A stretch of 64,000 nucleotides of DNA from DAOLCO01 sp964612555 (GCA_964612555.1 CAZTBW010000005.1:148121-212120); one strand, 5' to 3'; shown: positions 17,135-25,851, counted from the first letter of the stretch. Translations and numbers: made by a program. The notes: generated from the letters alone by a model not told the origin.

Positions 17135-17902
17135 ATGACAGATAAAACATACTCTCTGAAATTACTTCCTCCTCAAGAGTTTTCTAAAAATCAGCAAAAA
17201 TCTTTTAACAAATTAATAACTCGTCTTTTAAAATATCATCTTATTGGATCAACTCTTGTTGAAGGCTCAACATTTACTGAGAATGAAGCAAAAAAAGTCT
17301 TAAAGGGAGAGGGCATCCATGGGCATAGCATTGATGAGCATCTTGAGTTAACTAATGGAATCGATGCAGCCAGTTATATGCACAGGATGTTTTTTCAAAA
17401 AGAGGCTCTTACGACCGAACTAATCGATCATTGCCACCATCTGTTATTTAAAAACATTGATGAAAAAAAGAAAAAGCCGGGTTTACATAGAGGTAAATCC
17501 GGAGATGCTGCATTTACTTTATTACTGGATGACGGAAAAACACGTAAATATGAATACGAGCATCCCAAGATCCTATTGACCGACTATCGTCCATTTATAG
17601 AATATCATATTAACAGATTATTACCTCAAGATCTGTATGCTATTTCTCTACGACTTGCCGAAGCGTATTTTCATTTTCAAATGTTACACCCGTATTCTGA
17701 CGGCAATGGTCGAATAGGACGTTTTTTAATAAGTGCTAAAGCGGCAGCCGAAAGAGGTTTATTCTTTCGATTTGAACTGATTGACGGATCTTCTCATCTT
17801 GAAATCATGATGAAAGCAACTCTGCAATACCAGAAAAATAAAAGACAAGTTAATTTGGATGACTTAAGAGAATTCATAAAAACTCATTTGGAGGTCTTAT
17901 AA
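17135..17902 (+). CDS. Fic-domain protein (AMPylase-type), class II with N-terminal inhibitory motif
   Basis: A 255-residue Fic protein, expected to transfer AMP or another phosphate-containing group to target hydroxyls. The core motif HPYSDGNGRIGR (185-196) keeps the catalytic His185 and the phosphate-binding GNGR. The N-terminal STLVEG (39-44) fits the autoinhibitory (S/T)xxxE(G/N) helix. LHRGKSGDAAF matches the region upstream of the flap. It is probably leaderless, and only 1 bp separates it from the next gene, so the two form an operon. It could act as a toxin or as a regulatory modifier. Confidence 0.9.
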   Translation: MTDKTYSLKLLPPQEFSKNQQKSFNKLITRLLKYHLIGSTLVEGSTFTENEAKKVLKGEGIHGHSIDEHLELTNGIDAASYMHRMFFQKEALTTELIDHCHHLLFKNIDEKKKKPGLHRGKSGDAAFTLLLDDGKTRKYEYEHPKILLTDYRPFIEYHINRLLPQDLYAISLRLAEAYFHFQMLHPYSDGNGRIGRFLISAKAAAERGLFFRFELIDGSSHLEIMMKATLQYQKNKRQVNLDDLREFIKTHLEVL

Positions 17903-17903
17903 A

Positions 17904-18278
17904 ATGAATAATCAAGAAGCTCTGGACACAATGAAACACCACAAAAGATTTGAAGAATTTCTTCACGGAATAGATTTTAAAAAATATCCCGGACTCGACT
18001 TAAAAAAAGTATTTTATTTTATTTCAAATGGCACTCTTGTTCGGGGAATGCCCTTAGATTCTACGTATAAACTAATGGAATCAATAAGAGTATGGCTTGA
18101 ACAACACTCCCACGGAGGAGCCAGACATGGTGCCGGAAGACCAGGCAAGAATCGTACAATTAAAAAAATTACCCTAAGTGCAGAAGAAAAAGATATAGTC
18201 ATGGCAAAGGCGCGAGCAAAAACCAAAGGAAGCAGCCTGCAAAAAGAATTCAGAACGTGGCTAAAGAACCTTAAATAA
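17904..18278 (+). CDS. small basic partner protein of Fic with GGARHGAGRPG motif
   Basis: A 124-residue protein. The N-terminal half is a helical domain without known motifs. HGGARHGAGRPGKN near residue 70 is a Gly/Arg AT-hook-like sequence also common in phage- and plasmid-type small DNA-binding proteins. The Lys-rich C-terminal end follows (TLSAEEKDIVMAKARAK). GGAGG lies upstream of the ATG, inside the end of fic. The 1-bp gap to fic suggests a partner, regulator or antitoxin, which is my inference. Confidence 0.7.
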   Translation: MNNQEALDTMKHHKRFEEFLHGIDFKKYPGLDLKKVFYFISNGTLVRGMPLDSTYKLMESIRVWLEQHSHGGARHGAGRPGKNRTIKKITLSAEEKDIVMAKARAKTKGSSLQKEFRTWLKNLK

Positions 18279-18377
18279 TAATCTGCAAAAAGATGGTCTA
18301 AGAAAGGCGACCAAAAGTAAGCTAGTAGGAAAGTTTAGGTGCTCAAGTAAATCTATGATCTGACACTTTATTCTTCC

Positions 18378-18956
18378 CTATCTGGATGTTGGCCTTGCAA
18401 CTCTTATAAAATCACTTAAAAAATCAAGCAATAATGGAAAAGTAGTATATCCCGATTCGGCATTCAAGTGTCCACCATTGTTGATAATTTTTGGTGTGAC
18501 TTCCAAAGCCTGGGCAATATCAAAAAGCTGTTTCTGAGGCACATAAGGATCGTTATCTCCCATGAAAAATTTAATATACCCTCCATGTTTTCTGATAGAT
18601 AACCAATTAAAGGGTTTACTAAAGAAACTTGAGTTTAACAGATCGTACTCTGGAATTCCTATATCACCATAAGGCGCAGATACAAGCACTGTACAGAGTA
18701 TTGGAAAATGTATTTTTTCAAGAAGACGCAGCACTAAAATAGCGCCTATACTATGACCTATCAAGATCGTTCCCTGACCCGGTTCACCACACTGCTTTTT
18801 GAATGCTTCAAGCCAGGATTCTAACGACTGATTCTCAGGTCTCGGCATCTCAGGAACTTGTGTTTCCACCTGTAAACTCTGTAATTCATTTGACAACCAA
18901 GGGAACCAGTTACCTTGAGGAGAGCCTTTTGTTCCGTGAATTATAATTGCTTTCAT
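18378..18956 (-). CDS. RBBP9/YdeN-type alpha/beta hydrolase
   Basis: About 192 residues starting MKAIIIHGTKGSPQGNWFPWL, the typical RBBP9-like opening. The nucleophile elbow is GHSIG, with D in GDNDPYVP and H in NNGGHLN completing the triad. Cytoplasmic serine hydrolase of unknown substrate. A longer start ten codons upstream is possible. The upstream flank (about 18969-19009) carries the inverted pair CTTAACC / GGTTAAG, a candidate recombination-site relic. Confidence 0.85.
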   Translation of the reverse strand: MKAIIIHGTKGSPQGNWFPWLSNELQSLQVETQVPEMPRPENQSLESWLEAFKKQCGEPGQGTILIGHSIGAILVLRLLEKIHFPILCTVLVSAPYGDIGIPEYDLLNSSFFSKPFNWLSIRKHGGYIKFFMGDNDPYVPQKQLFDIAQALEVTPKIINNGGHLNAESGYTTFPLLLDFLSDFIRVARPTSR

Positions 18957-19018
18957 CTGTATTTCTTGTGGAACGGTTAAGTGCACAGGGCAGAACTCCC
19001 TTAACCTAAATGATATAC

Positions 19019-20125
19019 CTAATTTACAATTTCTATTTTACCAGATTTAATTCGTTTCAAAATAAAATTTCTTGAACTTTCTTCAGAACCAATTAATGAA
19101 AAATGTCCACTAACACCATCATATTGCTTCAATTTTAAAATATGATCTTTAGTGCACACCGCATCTCCCTTACAGTACGCAAGGGACTCGGCAAGCACCG
19201 TAGTCGAATCATAAGAACTGGCTTCTACAAGATATGGTCTAAATCCATATCGTATAAAAAATCCTTCTTCAAAATTTTTTATTTTATTACTTTTATGTTC
19301 TGGCTCTGGTACAAAAAATAACAATCCATCTGCACTATCTTTTGCTATTTCTATCACGCTTTTATCTTCAGCTTCATGAGTTCCAAGAAATTGGGTTTTA
19401 AAACCTGATTGACGGGCTTGTTTTAAAAGAGTGCTTAAAGTTAAACCTAAATGTGCTAATAGAACAACATCAGGATTTTTGAATTTCAGAATAGTAAGCT
19501 CAGATTTAAAATCATTGACCCCAATTGGTTGAGACTCAGAATATAAAATCTTACCGCCTAATTCTTCAAAACGACTTGAGAAATATTTTTGATAATCTAT
19601 TCCAAAATCAGTTTCGATATTTAATACTCCAGCTGTTCTCGCATTTAATATATTGTAAGCATATTCAGCCAGTTTTTTTGCTTCTGTTCTAACTTTTATA
19701 TCAGTAGTAAAAACATATCCGCCTAAATTTAAAATATTCTCAGATGCAATTGCAGAATGAAATGATGGAATTTTATTCTTTTGAATAAGACTTGACATTG
19801 CTGGCATAGCGATAACACAAAAATTGGCAGCCAAACCTTGAATTTTATCAATGTGAATCAGCTTATTAATTGCCGTAACCGCAGTAGCGGGAAGACAAGC
19901 ATCTTCATATTTTACATTGATATTAATATTTCTTCTCTCCAGATCGCTCCTGGCAAGCTCTACTCCACGCTTTATCTGCTCACCATAACTTGCAAAATCT
20001 CCACTCAATGGTGCAGTAACTCCAACTGTATAAGTCTGAGGTTGTTCTTCTGCCAAAACACTGAATGGCAATAAGATTAGTATTATAATAAGTTTCATAT
20101 ATCGGAAGTATTGTTTCAGGTGCAT
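19019..20125 (-). CDS. periplasmic type I ligand-binding protein (LivK-like)
   Basis: Full-length paralogue of 368 residues. The signal peptide MKLIIILILLPFSVLAEEQP follows an alternative ATG at 20098. Then come TVGVTAPLSGDFASYGEQIKRG, KIQGLAANFCVIAMPAMSSL and KKNKIPSFHSAI-type segments, and a C-terminal QYDGVSGHFSLIG. C-terminal cysteines (YCKGDAVC) may form a disulfide. There are no ABC permease genes beside it. It is divergent from the alkaline phosphatase, sharing a 250-bp intergenic region. Confidence 0.87.
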   Translation of the reverse strand: MHLKQYFRYMKLIIILILLPFSVLAEEQPQTYTVGVTAPLSGDFASYGEQIKRGVELARSDLERRNININVKYEDACLPATAVTAINKLIHIDKIQGLAANFCVIAMPAMSSLIQKNKIPSFHSAIASENILNLGGYVFTTDIKVRTEAKKLAEYAYNILNARTAGVLNIETDFGIDYQKYFSSRFEELGGKILYSESQPIGVNDFKSELTILKFKNPDVVLLAHLGLTLSTLLKQARQSGFKTQFLGTHEAEDKSVIEIAKDSADGLLFFVPEPEHKSNKIKNFEEGFFIRYGFRPYLVEASSYDSTTVLAESLAYCKGDAVCTKDHILKLKQYDGVSGHFSLIGSEESSRNFILKRIKSGKIEIVN

Positions 20126-20375
20126 AATTAAAATTTTGCAGATGTTCTATAATTCTACAAAAACGATTTGTTCTACATCTATTAAAACTATCATTATACA
20201 CACAAAAATAAAAGATTATTGATAATACCGAGAAATCCACATCCGAGAATATTGAGAATAAACTTACTCTTGCAAAAAACAATCTACTATATTAATTAAC
20301 CATTTTTCAGCAAGAATCACCTCAAACATCCCTACTAAATTTAATCTACTATAAGGCAGAATTCACATTTACAAT

Positions 20376-21800
20376 ATGTTATCACATCTAAAAAAAATCT
20401 TTCTTACATGCGCTTTACTATTTCTTTTCAACTCTAATGCACTTGCAGAGAAAAAGCTTATTGTTCTTATTGCGGACGGATTGGGTCCTGGTCAATTAGG
20501 ATTTTTTAAAACGGCATGGGACTATGCAAGAGATAAAAAAATAGTTCCAGATCGAGAAAGTTCTTATGATACTTTGTTAAAACGGGGAGAAATATCCTTA
20601 GTATCAGTTAAACCAAACGGCTTTCTTGTTGCTGATTCAGCATGTGCGGCAAGTAGTATTTCAACAGGAAGTCAGTGTTTACCAGGAACTCTGGGATTAA
20701 ATGAAAATGGAGAAGCCATAGAGATATTTTCCGAGTTTGCAAATAAAAATGATATTGCAATAGGTCTTGTATCAGATACTCGTATTACACATGCCACACC
20801 TGCTGCTTTTTTTGCCAGATCAATTTCAAGATCAAAGGAAGAAGATATTGCAAAACAGCTTGTGATTTCAAATGTCAAAGTTGCTTTGTCGGGAGGTGCT
20901 CGTTTTTTTAATGCAGAATTAAAAAAAGGAATTCCATTCGTGTATGATTCAGTGGCAATGAATGAAAGAAACGGCTTTCCATTATTTGGTTTATTCGGAG
21001 AAGAGAGAATGCCGAATGCCTATGAAGAAAAGCTTGATGCAAAGATTCCTACTTTACTTGAAATGACTAAAAAAGCGTATGATTTGCTAAGTAAAGAAAA
21101 ATCCTTTTTTTTAATGCTTGAGTCTGGACAGATTGACTGGGCATCACATGATAATGATATCGGATTGCTTTGGAAAGAATTGCTGCGCTTTGATGAAGTA
21201 TTAGAATATCTACTTGCACTTGTTCATAAAGATCCTGATGTTTCATTAATGGTGCTGAGTGATCACGAAACCGGGGGGCTGCATATTACATATGAACGGT
21301 TTGAAACTAAAGACAGTGCAAAAAAGATAAAATATTTTCCAGATTATGCACCCAGATATGACTATATCGAGGATAATCGACTTGATATTATATTTAAACA
21401 GCAAAATTCATTACGCGATATTGCAAAGGATCTTAAAAGAGAAGGAAATAGTGAAAAGGAAATTAAAACAATTTTAGAAGAAAAACTTTTCAACCCGGTT
21501 CCAAAGAATATTTTAAGTTCTATTCAGAAAATTTTTACGGATGATTATACGGTAATACTTAGAGATGAATTTCCTAATAATCATTTATGTTATGTAGATA
21601 AAGATGCTACAATTCAGGTAGTATTGGCTAAAGAAATTTCAAGAAAAACCGGAGTAAGGTGGAGTACGGGGAGTCATACGGTTCCCTTAATTCCATTTGT
21701 AATGATAGATCAAGATGGGTTTCGGAAATATCAAAAGCCGCTAGATTTAAAAGATGTCGGGCAGTTAATAAGAGCTTTTTTTAGTACCGATCCCTCATAG
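20376..21800 (+). CDS. alkaline phosphatase (PhoA family), secreted
   Basis: Periplasmic phosphomonoesterase of 474 residues. After the signal peptide (LTCALLFLFNSNALAEK), metal and catalytic residues are visible in order: IADG (Asp34), ADSACAASS with nucleophile Ser88, HATPAAFFARS, the acidic ligand in MLESGQIDWASHDND, SDHETGG, and TGSHTVPLIPF near the end. These match the two-zinc/one-magnesium active site. An ~80-residue insert precedes the last motif. The gene stands alone among LivK-type genes; a phosphate-scavenging role is likely. Confidence 0.93.
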   Translation: MLSHLKKIFLTCALLFLFNSNALAEKKLIVLIADGLGPGQLGFFKTAWDYARDKKIVPDRESSYDTLLKRGEISLVSVKPNGFLVADSACAASSISTGSQCLPGTLGLNENGEAIEIFSEFANKNDIAIGLVSDTRITHATPAAFFARSISRSKEEDIAKQLVISNVKVALSGGARFFNAELKKGIPFVYDSVAMNERNGFPLFGLFGEERMPNAYEEKLDAKIPTLLEMTKKAYDLLSKEKSFFLMLESGQIDWASHDNDIGLLWKELLRFDEVLEYLLALVHKDPDVSLMVLSDHETGGLHITYERFETKDSAKKIKYFPDYAPRYDYIEDNRLDIIFKQQNSLRDIAKDLKREGNSEKEIKTILEEKLFNPVPKNILSSIQKIFTDDYTVILRDEFPNNHLCYVDKDATIQVVLAKEISRKTGVRWSTGSHTVPLIPFVMIDQDGFRKYQKPLDLKDVGQLIRAFFSTDPS

Positions 21801-21867
21801 ATTCCTGACTACCTGAGTCTTATACGGTATTTTAGTGTGTCTCTGTTACTATTTCAACCAAAGGATT

Positions 21868-22974
21868 TTAAAATCCGGTATTTTCGATAATGGTTTCAAT
21901 CTTACCATGTCTCACTCTTTTTAATGAAACCGGCATTCTTAATTCTTTACCGGACTCAAGTGTGTCAGTATATTTAAATGCACCTGTAGCCCCAGAACGC
22001 TCAGATATTTCTGATATGGTTTTAATTATTTCAGCAGTTGTAAGTTTGCTTTTTACTTTTCCGAATAATTCTCCAATTAAGAGAGCCACATCATACGATT
22101 GAGCTGCAGAACCTATATGAATATCCGATTCAGCAAAATCAATGTATTTTTTTCTAAACTCTTCTGTAACTCCCACTTGAGTAAAAAAAGCGTTTTCGAT
22201 TGTATCAGGACATTCTTTTATAATTGTGGAACTATCTAAAAGATCAGCATTAAATGTTTGAACATTTAATTTTACAATTTTTAATTGTCTATAAAAATTC
22301 ACCAATTGAGCAGGAAGTAAAAATAATCCAACTGCATCGTTATTGTCTCTCTTAAGGTTAGCAATATATGATTTAAAATCCGTTTCAGAAGGCAAAACTT
22401 CTTGAAGTTTTGTAATTTTTATACCATTTAATTTAAGATCAGATTCCAGGTATCGTATAATATCTGTATAAAAAGGAATCTGAGTTATAACTAAAGAAAC
22501 TTGTTTTAAGCCTCTTCTCTTTATTTCATCGGAAAGCGACTTAGCTATCCTTTCGCCAGTCCTTGCAGCTCGAACTACATATTTTCTACCAACCGTAGCT
22601 TCTTTTATAGTAGTTTCAGCAATGACTGCTAATTCATTTTTATCTGCTATTGGAAGCATAGCTTCAGTAGGAGAAACTCCCCACATATAATATAAATCTA
22701 TCGTCTTTGTTATTCTAAGGTTATTTAATGCACCAATAGCGGTAGTAGCATCATACCCTGAATCTTCATAAATAAAATTTACATTTGAAAATAATTCCGG
22801 GTGATCTGCTTGAGCTAATTGAAACCCATTACGTATAGCTGTTCCATACTCAGCTAAGGCTCCAGAAAGCGGGATAATAATTCCGAGTGAAAACTGATGA
22901 CTGTCAGCTTTAGTTCCGGAAGAGAAAGTAAATATAATGAAAAGGGAAATTACATAGCTCAATTTATTTCTCAT
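21868..22974 (-). CDS. periplasmic type I ligand-binding protein (LivK-like)
   Basis: Third full-length paralogue, 368 residues from the ATG at 22972-22974 (MRNKLSYVISLFIIFTFSSG signal region). Family segments are LGIIIPLSGALAEYGTAIRNGF, LYYMWGVSPTEAMLPIADKN, and SYDVALLIGELFGKVKS near the end. It is closest in wording to the proteins at 12.5 and 38 kb (shared FIYEDSGYDA/IVEDDQLEA and GxSxxxAxxPIA patterns). Just upstream is GGCATAACGGC, resembling the simple-site end of an attC. Confidence 0.87.
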   Translation of the reverse strand: MRNKLSYVISLFIIFTFSSGTKADSHQFSLGIIIPLSGALAEYGTAIRNGFQLAQADHPELFSNVNFIYEDSGYDATTAIGALNNLRITKTIDLYYMWGVSPTEAMLPIADKNELAVIAETTIKEATVGRKYVVRAARTGERIAKSLSDEIKRRGLKQVSLVITQIPFYTDIIRYLESDLKLNGIKITKLQEVLPSETDFKSYIANLKRDNNDAVGLFLLPAQLVNFYRQLKIVKLNVQTFNADLLDSSTIIKECPDTIENAFFTQVGVTEEFRKKYIDFAESDIHIGSAAQSYDVALLIGELFGKVKSKLTTAEIIKTISEISERSGATGAFKYTDTLESGKELRMPVSLKRVRHGKIETIIENTGF

Positions 22975-23045
22975 AGAACTTTTTCCAAATGGCATAACGG
23001 CAACACACCTTGCGAATAAACTTTAGACTCTATAAAGGAAAACCA

Positions 23046-23561
23046 TTAAACTTTCACACCTTTCGATGTATTTACAAATACATGGGGGAATTGCGGTGGT
23101 TGTTCATCTCCAAAATATTTTACATGATTATCCCAATCCTTCAACTTTAAAAGGTCTCTCACATTATTACGACGCTCCAGTCGTACTTTTCGTTCCGAGA
23201 TGTCACAGTAAATATAATGAATTTCGACTTCAGCACCCAAATCAGTTTTAAGCTTTTCGTACCATTCATTATCCCTGATTTCTCGTGTAAACGGTCCCAC
23301 AATTACCACATCAACCCAGGGAAGGTTCTCTTTAGCAATATCAAAAAGTGTTTGATAGATGGGGTCACGAAAAGTATTTTTAAAATATTCACTGTCTCTA
23401 TCATCTGGATTACGGTCAAGGCTTTTCAAGGCAACTTGTATAAGACCTTCCGTACACGTATCAATATCAAGGAGTACTCTCCCCTCTCTTCGAGCAAGCC
23501 CTGCTCCGTAAGTAGACTTACCGGCTCCGGGAGCTCCACATATTATAAACGCTTTACCCAT
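23046..23561 (-). CDS. AAA_33-type P-loop kinase
   Basis: A 171-residue protein with Walker A ICGAPGAGKSTYGAGLA at the N-terminus, LLDIDTCTE as a Walker-B-like strand, and ERKVRLERRNNVRD as the lid/arginine region. The domain resembles gluconate-kinase and zeta-toxin-like small kinases. Substrate unknown. It ends just before an attC-like stretch and is one of several single-gene units in the region. Confidence 0.78.
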   Translation of the reverse strand: MGKAFIICGAPGAGKSTYGAGLARREGRVLLDIDTCTEGLIQVALKSLDRNPDDRDSEYFKNTFRDPIYQTLFDIAKENLPWVDVVIVGPFTREIRDNEWYEKLKTDLGAEVEIHYIYCDISERKVRLERRNNVRDLLKLKDWDNHVKYFGDEQPPQFPHVFVNTSKGVKV

Positions 23562-23651
23562 GCATGTATTTTCAAAAATTCAATGGCTACGTTTTCCGCA
23601 ACCGCTCTGTAGCTTGTGAAAAATGCTTGATTATCTTTTAAAAGAATTTCT

Positions 23652-23680
23652 TTGAAATTACTATCATTTTCTAGTATCCT
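23652..23680 (+). promoter_or_regulatory. promoter of the 87-aa gene, predicted leaderless
   Basis: TTGAAA (23652-23657), 17-bp spacer, TATCCT (23675-23680), six bases, then ATG at 23687. The spacing is the same in every part as in the fic promoter at 17100-17135, including an identical -35 hexamer. Confidence 0.6.
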
Positions 23681-23686
23681 TAGCTA

Positions 23687-23950
23687 ATGGATATACAAAA
23701 GTGGAATCAGATAGAAAAAGATTTTAATAATCAATGGGTTGAACTCGTGGATTATGAGTGGCAAGAAGGGAAACCATTCCCAAATTCTGGCAAAGTAAGG
23801 GTGCATGCCTCAGATCGTCAGGAATTTTATAAACTTGCCAAGATCAATCCCCCAAAAGATTCTGCAATACTTTTCGTAGGCAAACCAAATATTCCAGCAA
23901 ATACATTTCTTTGCTCCAGCATAATGCAATTAAAAAATGCTAGTAATTGA
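23687..23950 (+). CDS. hypothetical protein, 87 aa, upstream partner of a retropepsin-like protease
   Basis: A short soluble protein (MDIQKWNQIEKDFNNQWV...), rich in aromatic and charged residues, with no recognised domain. The last 14 bases overlap the start of the aspartic-protease-like gene, indicating translational coupling. It has its own -35/-10 with no room for a leader. It may be a partner, inhibitor or substrate of the protease; that is inferred only from the overlap. Confidence 0.6.
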   Translation: MDIQKWNQIEKDFNNQWVELVDYEWQEGKPFPNSGKVRVHASDRQEFYKLAKINPPKDSAILFVGKPNIPANTFLCSSIMQLKNASN

Positions 23951-24332
23951 ATTTGACCCACTTCAGACTATTCCACTAGTAGATGCACTAGTTGAGGGGC
24001 CAAATGGCAGAAGAAGAGTAAAGTTGGTCTTAGATACTGGGTGTGCAGTTACTCAAATTGACACTGGTTTAATGGAAATAATGGGATACTCTATCTCAGA
24101 TAGCTCAAAAATAATTAGCATACATGGTCCAGCAGGTGACGAGCAGGAAGGTTACCTAGTCTCAGCTCGATCTCTCACAATTTTTGGTAGATCATTTGAG
24201 AATGTCACGATTGGAGTTTACGACTTCGATAATTTTTCTAAATACGGGATAGATGGGCTTCTCGGCTGGGATATCATTCGACGATTTCATATTGAAATGG
24301 ACGGACCTAAGGGTTTATTGAAAATTTTCTAA
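23937..24332 (+). CDS. retropepsin-like aspartic protease, 131 aa
   Basis: A single-domain protein, so it would work as a dimer. The catalytic triad LVLDTGCAVTQID (Asp33-Thr-Gly) is followed by the second hydrophobic-Gly element GIDGLLGWDIIRRF, the hallmark of retroviral-type and bacterial DUF aspartyl proteases. There is no signal peptide, so it is cytoplasmic. It overlaps the 87-aa gene by 14 bp. Confidence 0.82.
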   Translation: MLVIEFDPLQTIPLVDALVEGPNGRRRVKLVLDTGCAVTQIDTGLMEIMGYSISDSSKIISIHGPAGDEQEGYLVSARSLTIFGRSFENVTIGVYDFDNFSKYGIDGLLGWDIIRRFHIEMDGPKGLLKIF

Positions 24333-24395
24333 TAGACAATCGATCACAAAAATAAAATTCAGATCACCATCAACAAAATTTAACTATTACACCGT

Positions 24396-24779
24396 TTACC
24401 GCGTAACAAACTCTAACTTTTGTCCATCAGGACCCTCAAAAGCAAAACCATAAAAATTACCATATTGAGAGTAAGTTTTTGGGCTTCCAAGAGCTTCCCA
24501 ACCTTGCTCCTTACAAAACTGGAAAGCCTGATCAACTTCTTCACGATTTTCACAGTAAAAAGCAAAATGATCGAGCGTACCAGCCTTGGGCTTTATTGAT
24601 CTTATTTCGGATTTGTTAACCCAAATTGTCAATCCATCCTTCTGTCGGAACCCCACACTATCGGAAAATCCAGGATCAGGAACTTCTGTCAGTTCCATAA
24701 ATTCAAAAAGTTTCCTATAGAACTGAAGGGCTGTAGAAAAGTCTGTGACCTGAAGAACAATGTGATCGAGTTTTATCAT
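24396..24779 (-). CDS. VOC-family (glyoxalase/bleomycin-resistance fold) protein
   Basis: A 127-residue single VOC module. It begins with DHIVLQVTDFSTALQFYRKLF and ends with FAFEGPDGQKLEFV, giving the usual metal-ligand His and Glu positions. Typical roles are lactoylglutathione lyase, dioxygenase or drug binding; none can be assigned. It is a stand-alone gene of the kind frequent in integron cassettes. Confidence 0.88.
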   Translation of the reverse strand: MIKLDHIVLQVTDFSTALQFYRKLFEFMELTEVPDPGFSDSVGFRQKDGLTIWVNKSEIRSIKPKAGTLDHFAFYCENREEVDQAFQFCKEQGWEALGSPKTYSQYGNFYGFAFEGPDGQKLEFVTR

Positions 24780-24845
24780 TATAAGCCAGTTAGATCTTTA
24801 ACTGTGAACAGCTCAACACCTAGTCACCACTATTATTCTCATGTC

Positions 24846-25244
24846 TCATCTTTTGCGCAATAAGTGAGTATGTAACTCTTTATATCTCGACAAAATATCC
24901 ACAGATATTTCAAGTTCCAAGCCAGACTCACTATTATTCCTGGTAATTATATATTCACACACGTCTATCAATATTTCCACAACGGGTTGCAATTCTATAG
25001 CAGAATTCTCCAACCAATACTCAAGCACTCCTGCAAAACCACTTATTGCACTGGCATCGTGTTTCCCCGCATCACTTTTTATATAATTAATAACGGAACG
25101 TACATAAAACCTAAAAGCAACCGGAGCCATCCACATTAAATCTTCCAGATATAAGAGGGAATTTCCAATCAGGAACAAGACCCAAAACCCACGAACCAAG
25201 TTTAAATCGCGCAACTGCACCAATACCTCCACCAATAGCGACAA
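24846..25244 (-). CDS. hypothetical protein, probably 5'-truncated and joined to a crcB remnant
   Basis: The 132-residue frame has a doubtful first ~30 residues, because that DNA is the crcB remnant read in another frame. The genuine-looking part starts around YLEDLMWMAPVAFRFYVRS and runs to the end. The (W)M(A/T)PxAFRxY pattern followed by helices recalls immunity-type or DUF proteins of about 170 residues whose N-terminal half is missing here. Function unknown. Confidence 0.5.
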   Translation of the reverse strand: MSLLVEVLVQLRDLNLVRGFWVLFLIGNSLLYLEDLMWMAPVAFRFYVRSVINYIKSDAGKHDASAISGFAGVLEYWLENSAIELQPVVEILIDVCEYIITRNNSESGLELEISVDILSRYKELHTHLLRKR

Positions 25245-25260
25245 ATAATAGCGATTTCAT
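25111..25260 (-). pseudogene. crcB: N-terminal remnant of fluoride channel CrcB/FluC
   Basis: The frame beginning at 25260 reads MKSLLFVAIGGGIGAVARFK, then LGSWVLGLVPDWKFPL, the characteristic first membrane helix and FPLG-approach of CrcB. After ~36 residues it runs into unrelated sequence (ISGRFNVDGSGCF) and stops. GGAG lies 5 bases before the ATG, so the original start signals survive. The remaining ~85 residues of the channel are replaced by another gene's C-terminal half in a different frame. Confidence 0.75.
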
Positions 25261-25329
25261 TAGATCTCCGTTAATCTCATACGTGGGGGCTACTGACGCA
25301 TCCTCAAGTCCTACAATAGAAAATACTAC

Positions 25330-25809
25330 TTAAGAGACTGATACGTTTCGTGCAATCATCAACACTTCATCTGCCGAATAAAGATTACTCATTGTCGCTT
25401 CAACCTCTGCTTTAAGAACAGATTTATATAAACTCTGTGCATGATTATCGGCTCTGGTAGTTACAATCACATGCTTAATACCAGCTCCTCTTGTAGATAA
25501 CTGCTCAGATAACATTCCCAAAGACTTTTCAATTAACATACGCCCAATACCTCGCCCTTGTTCAAGTGGCACAACTCCAAGTTGTTCAAGTTCAACAACT
25601 ACTTCTTTTCGAAAACCACTTTTTTGAAGCCACTCAATAAAACCAATAACCTGTCCATCTTTCTCTGCAACAAAATATTGAATACGAGGATATGCAGCAA
25701 AATTACACGCTATCCACTCTTCAGAACCCACTTGTCGTGGAAAAACATTTGCATGAATGCCTGCTACTGAACTGATATCAGTGGATTTCATTTTTCTTAT
25801 TTTAATCAT
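25330..25809 (-). CDS. GNAT-family N-acetyltransferase
   Basis: A 159-residue single GNAT domain. FVAEKDGQVIGFIEWL is beta-4, VELEQLGVVPLEQGRGIGRMLIEKSL contains the acetyl-CoA loop Q-x-x-G-x-G, and ADNHAQSLYKSV is the C-terminal helix. Substrate unknown. One of several short minus-strand genes in the cassette-like region. Confidence 0.88.
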   Translation of the reverse strand: MIKIRKMKSTDISSVAGIHANVFPRQVGSEEWIACNFAAYPRIQYFVAEKDGQVIGFIEWLQKSGFRKEVVVELEQLGVVPLEQGRGIGRMLIEKSLGMLSEQLSTRGAGIKHVIVTTRADNHAQSLYKSVLKAEVEATMSNLYSADEVLMIARNVSVS

Positions 25810-25851
25810 TTAATCCTACTTCTCTGCCGCTTTTCTGTTTCTAAATTCTTT

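Noticed and set aside
25261..25329. Possible fluoride riboswitch before the crcB remnant
   Set aside because: The leader GGATGCGTC...CCCCCACG does not show the conserved fluoride-aptamer pseudoknot pattern; only similarity in location.
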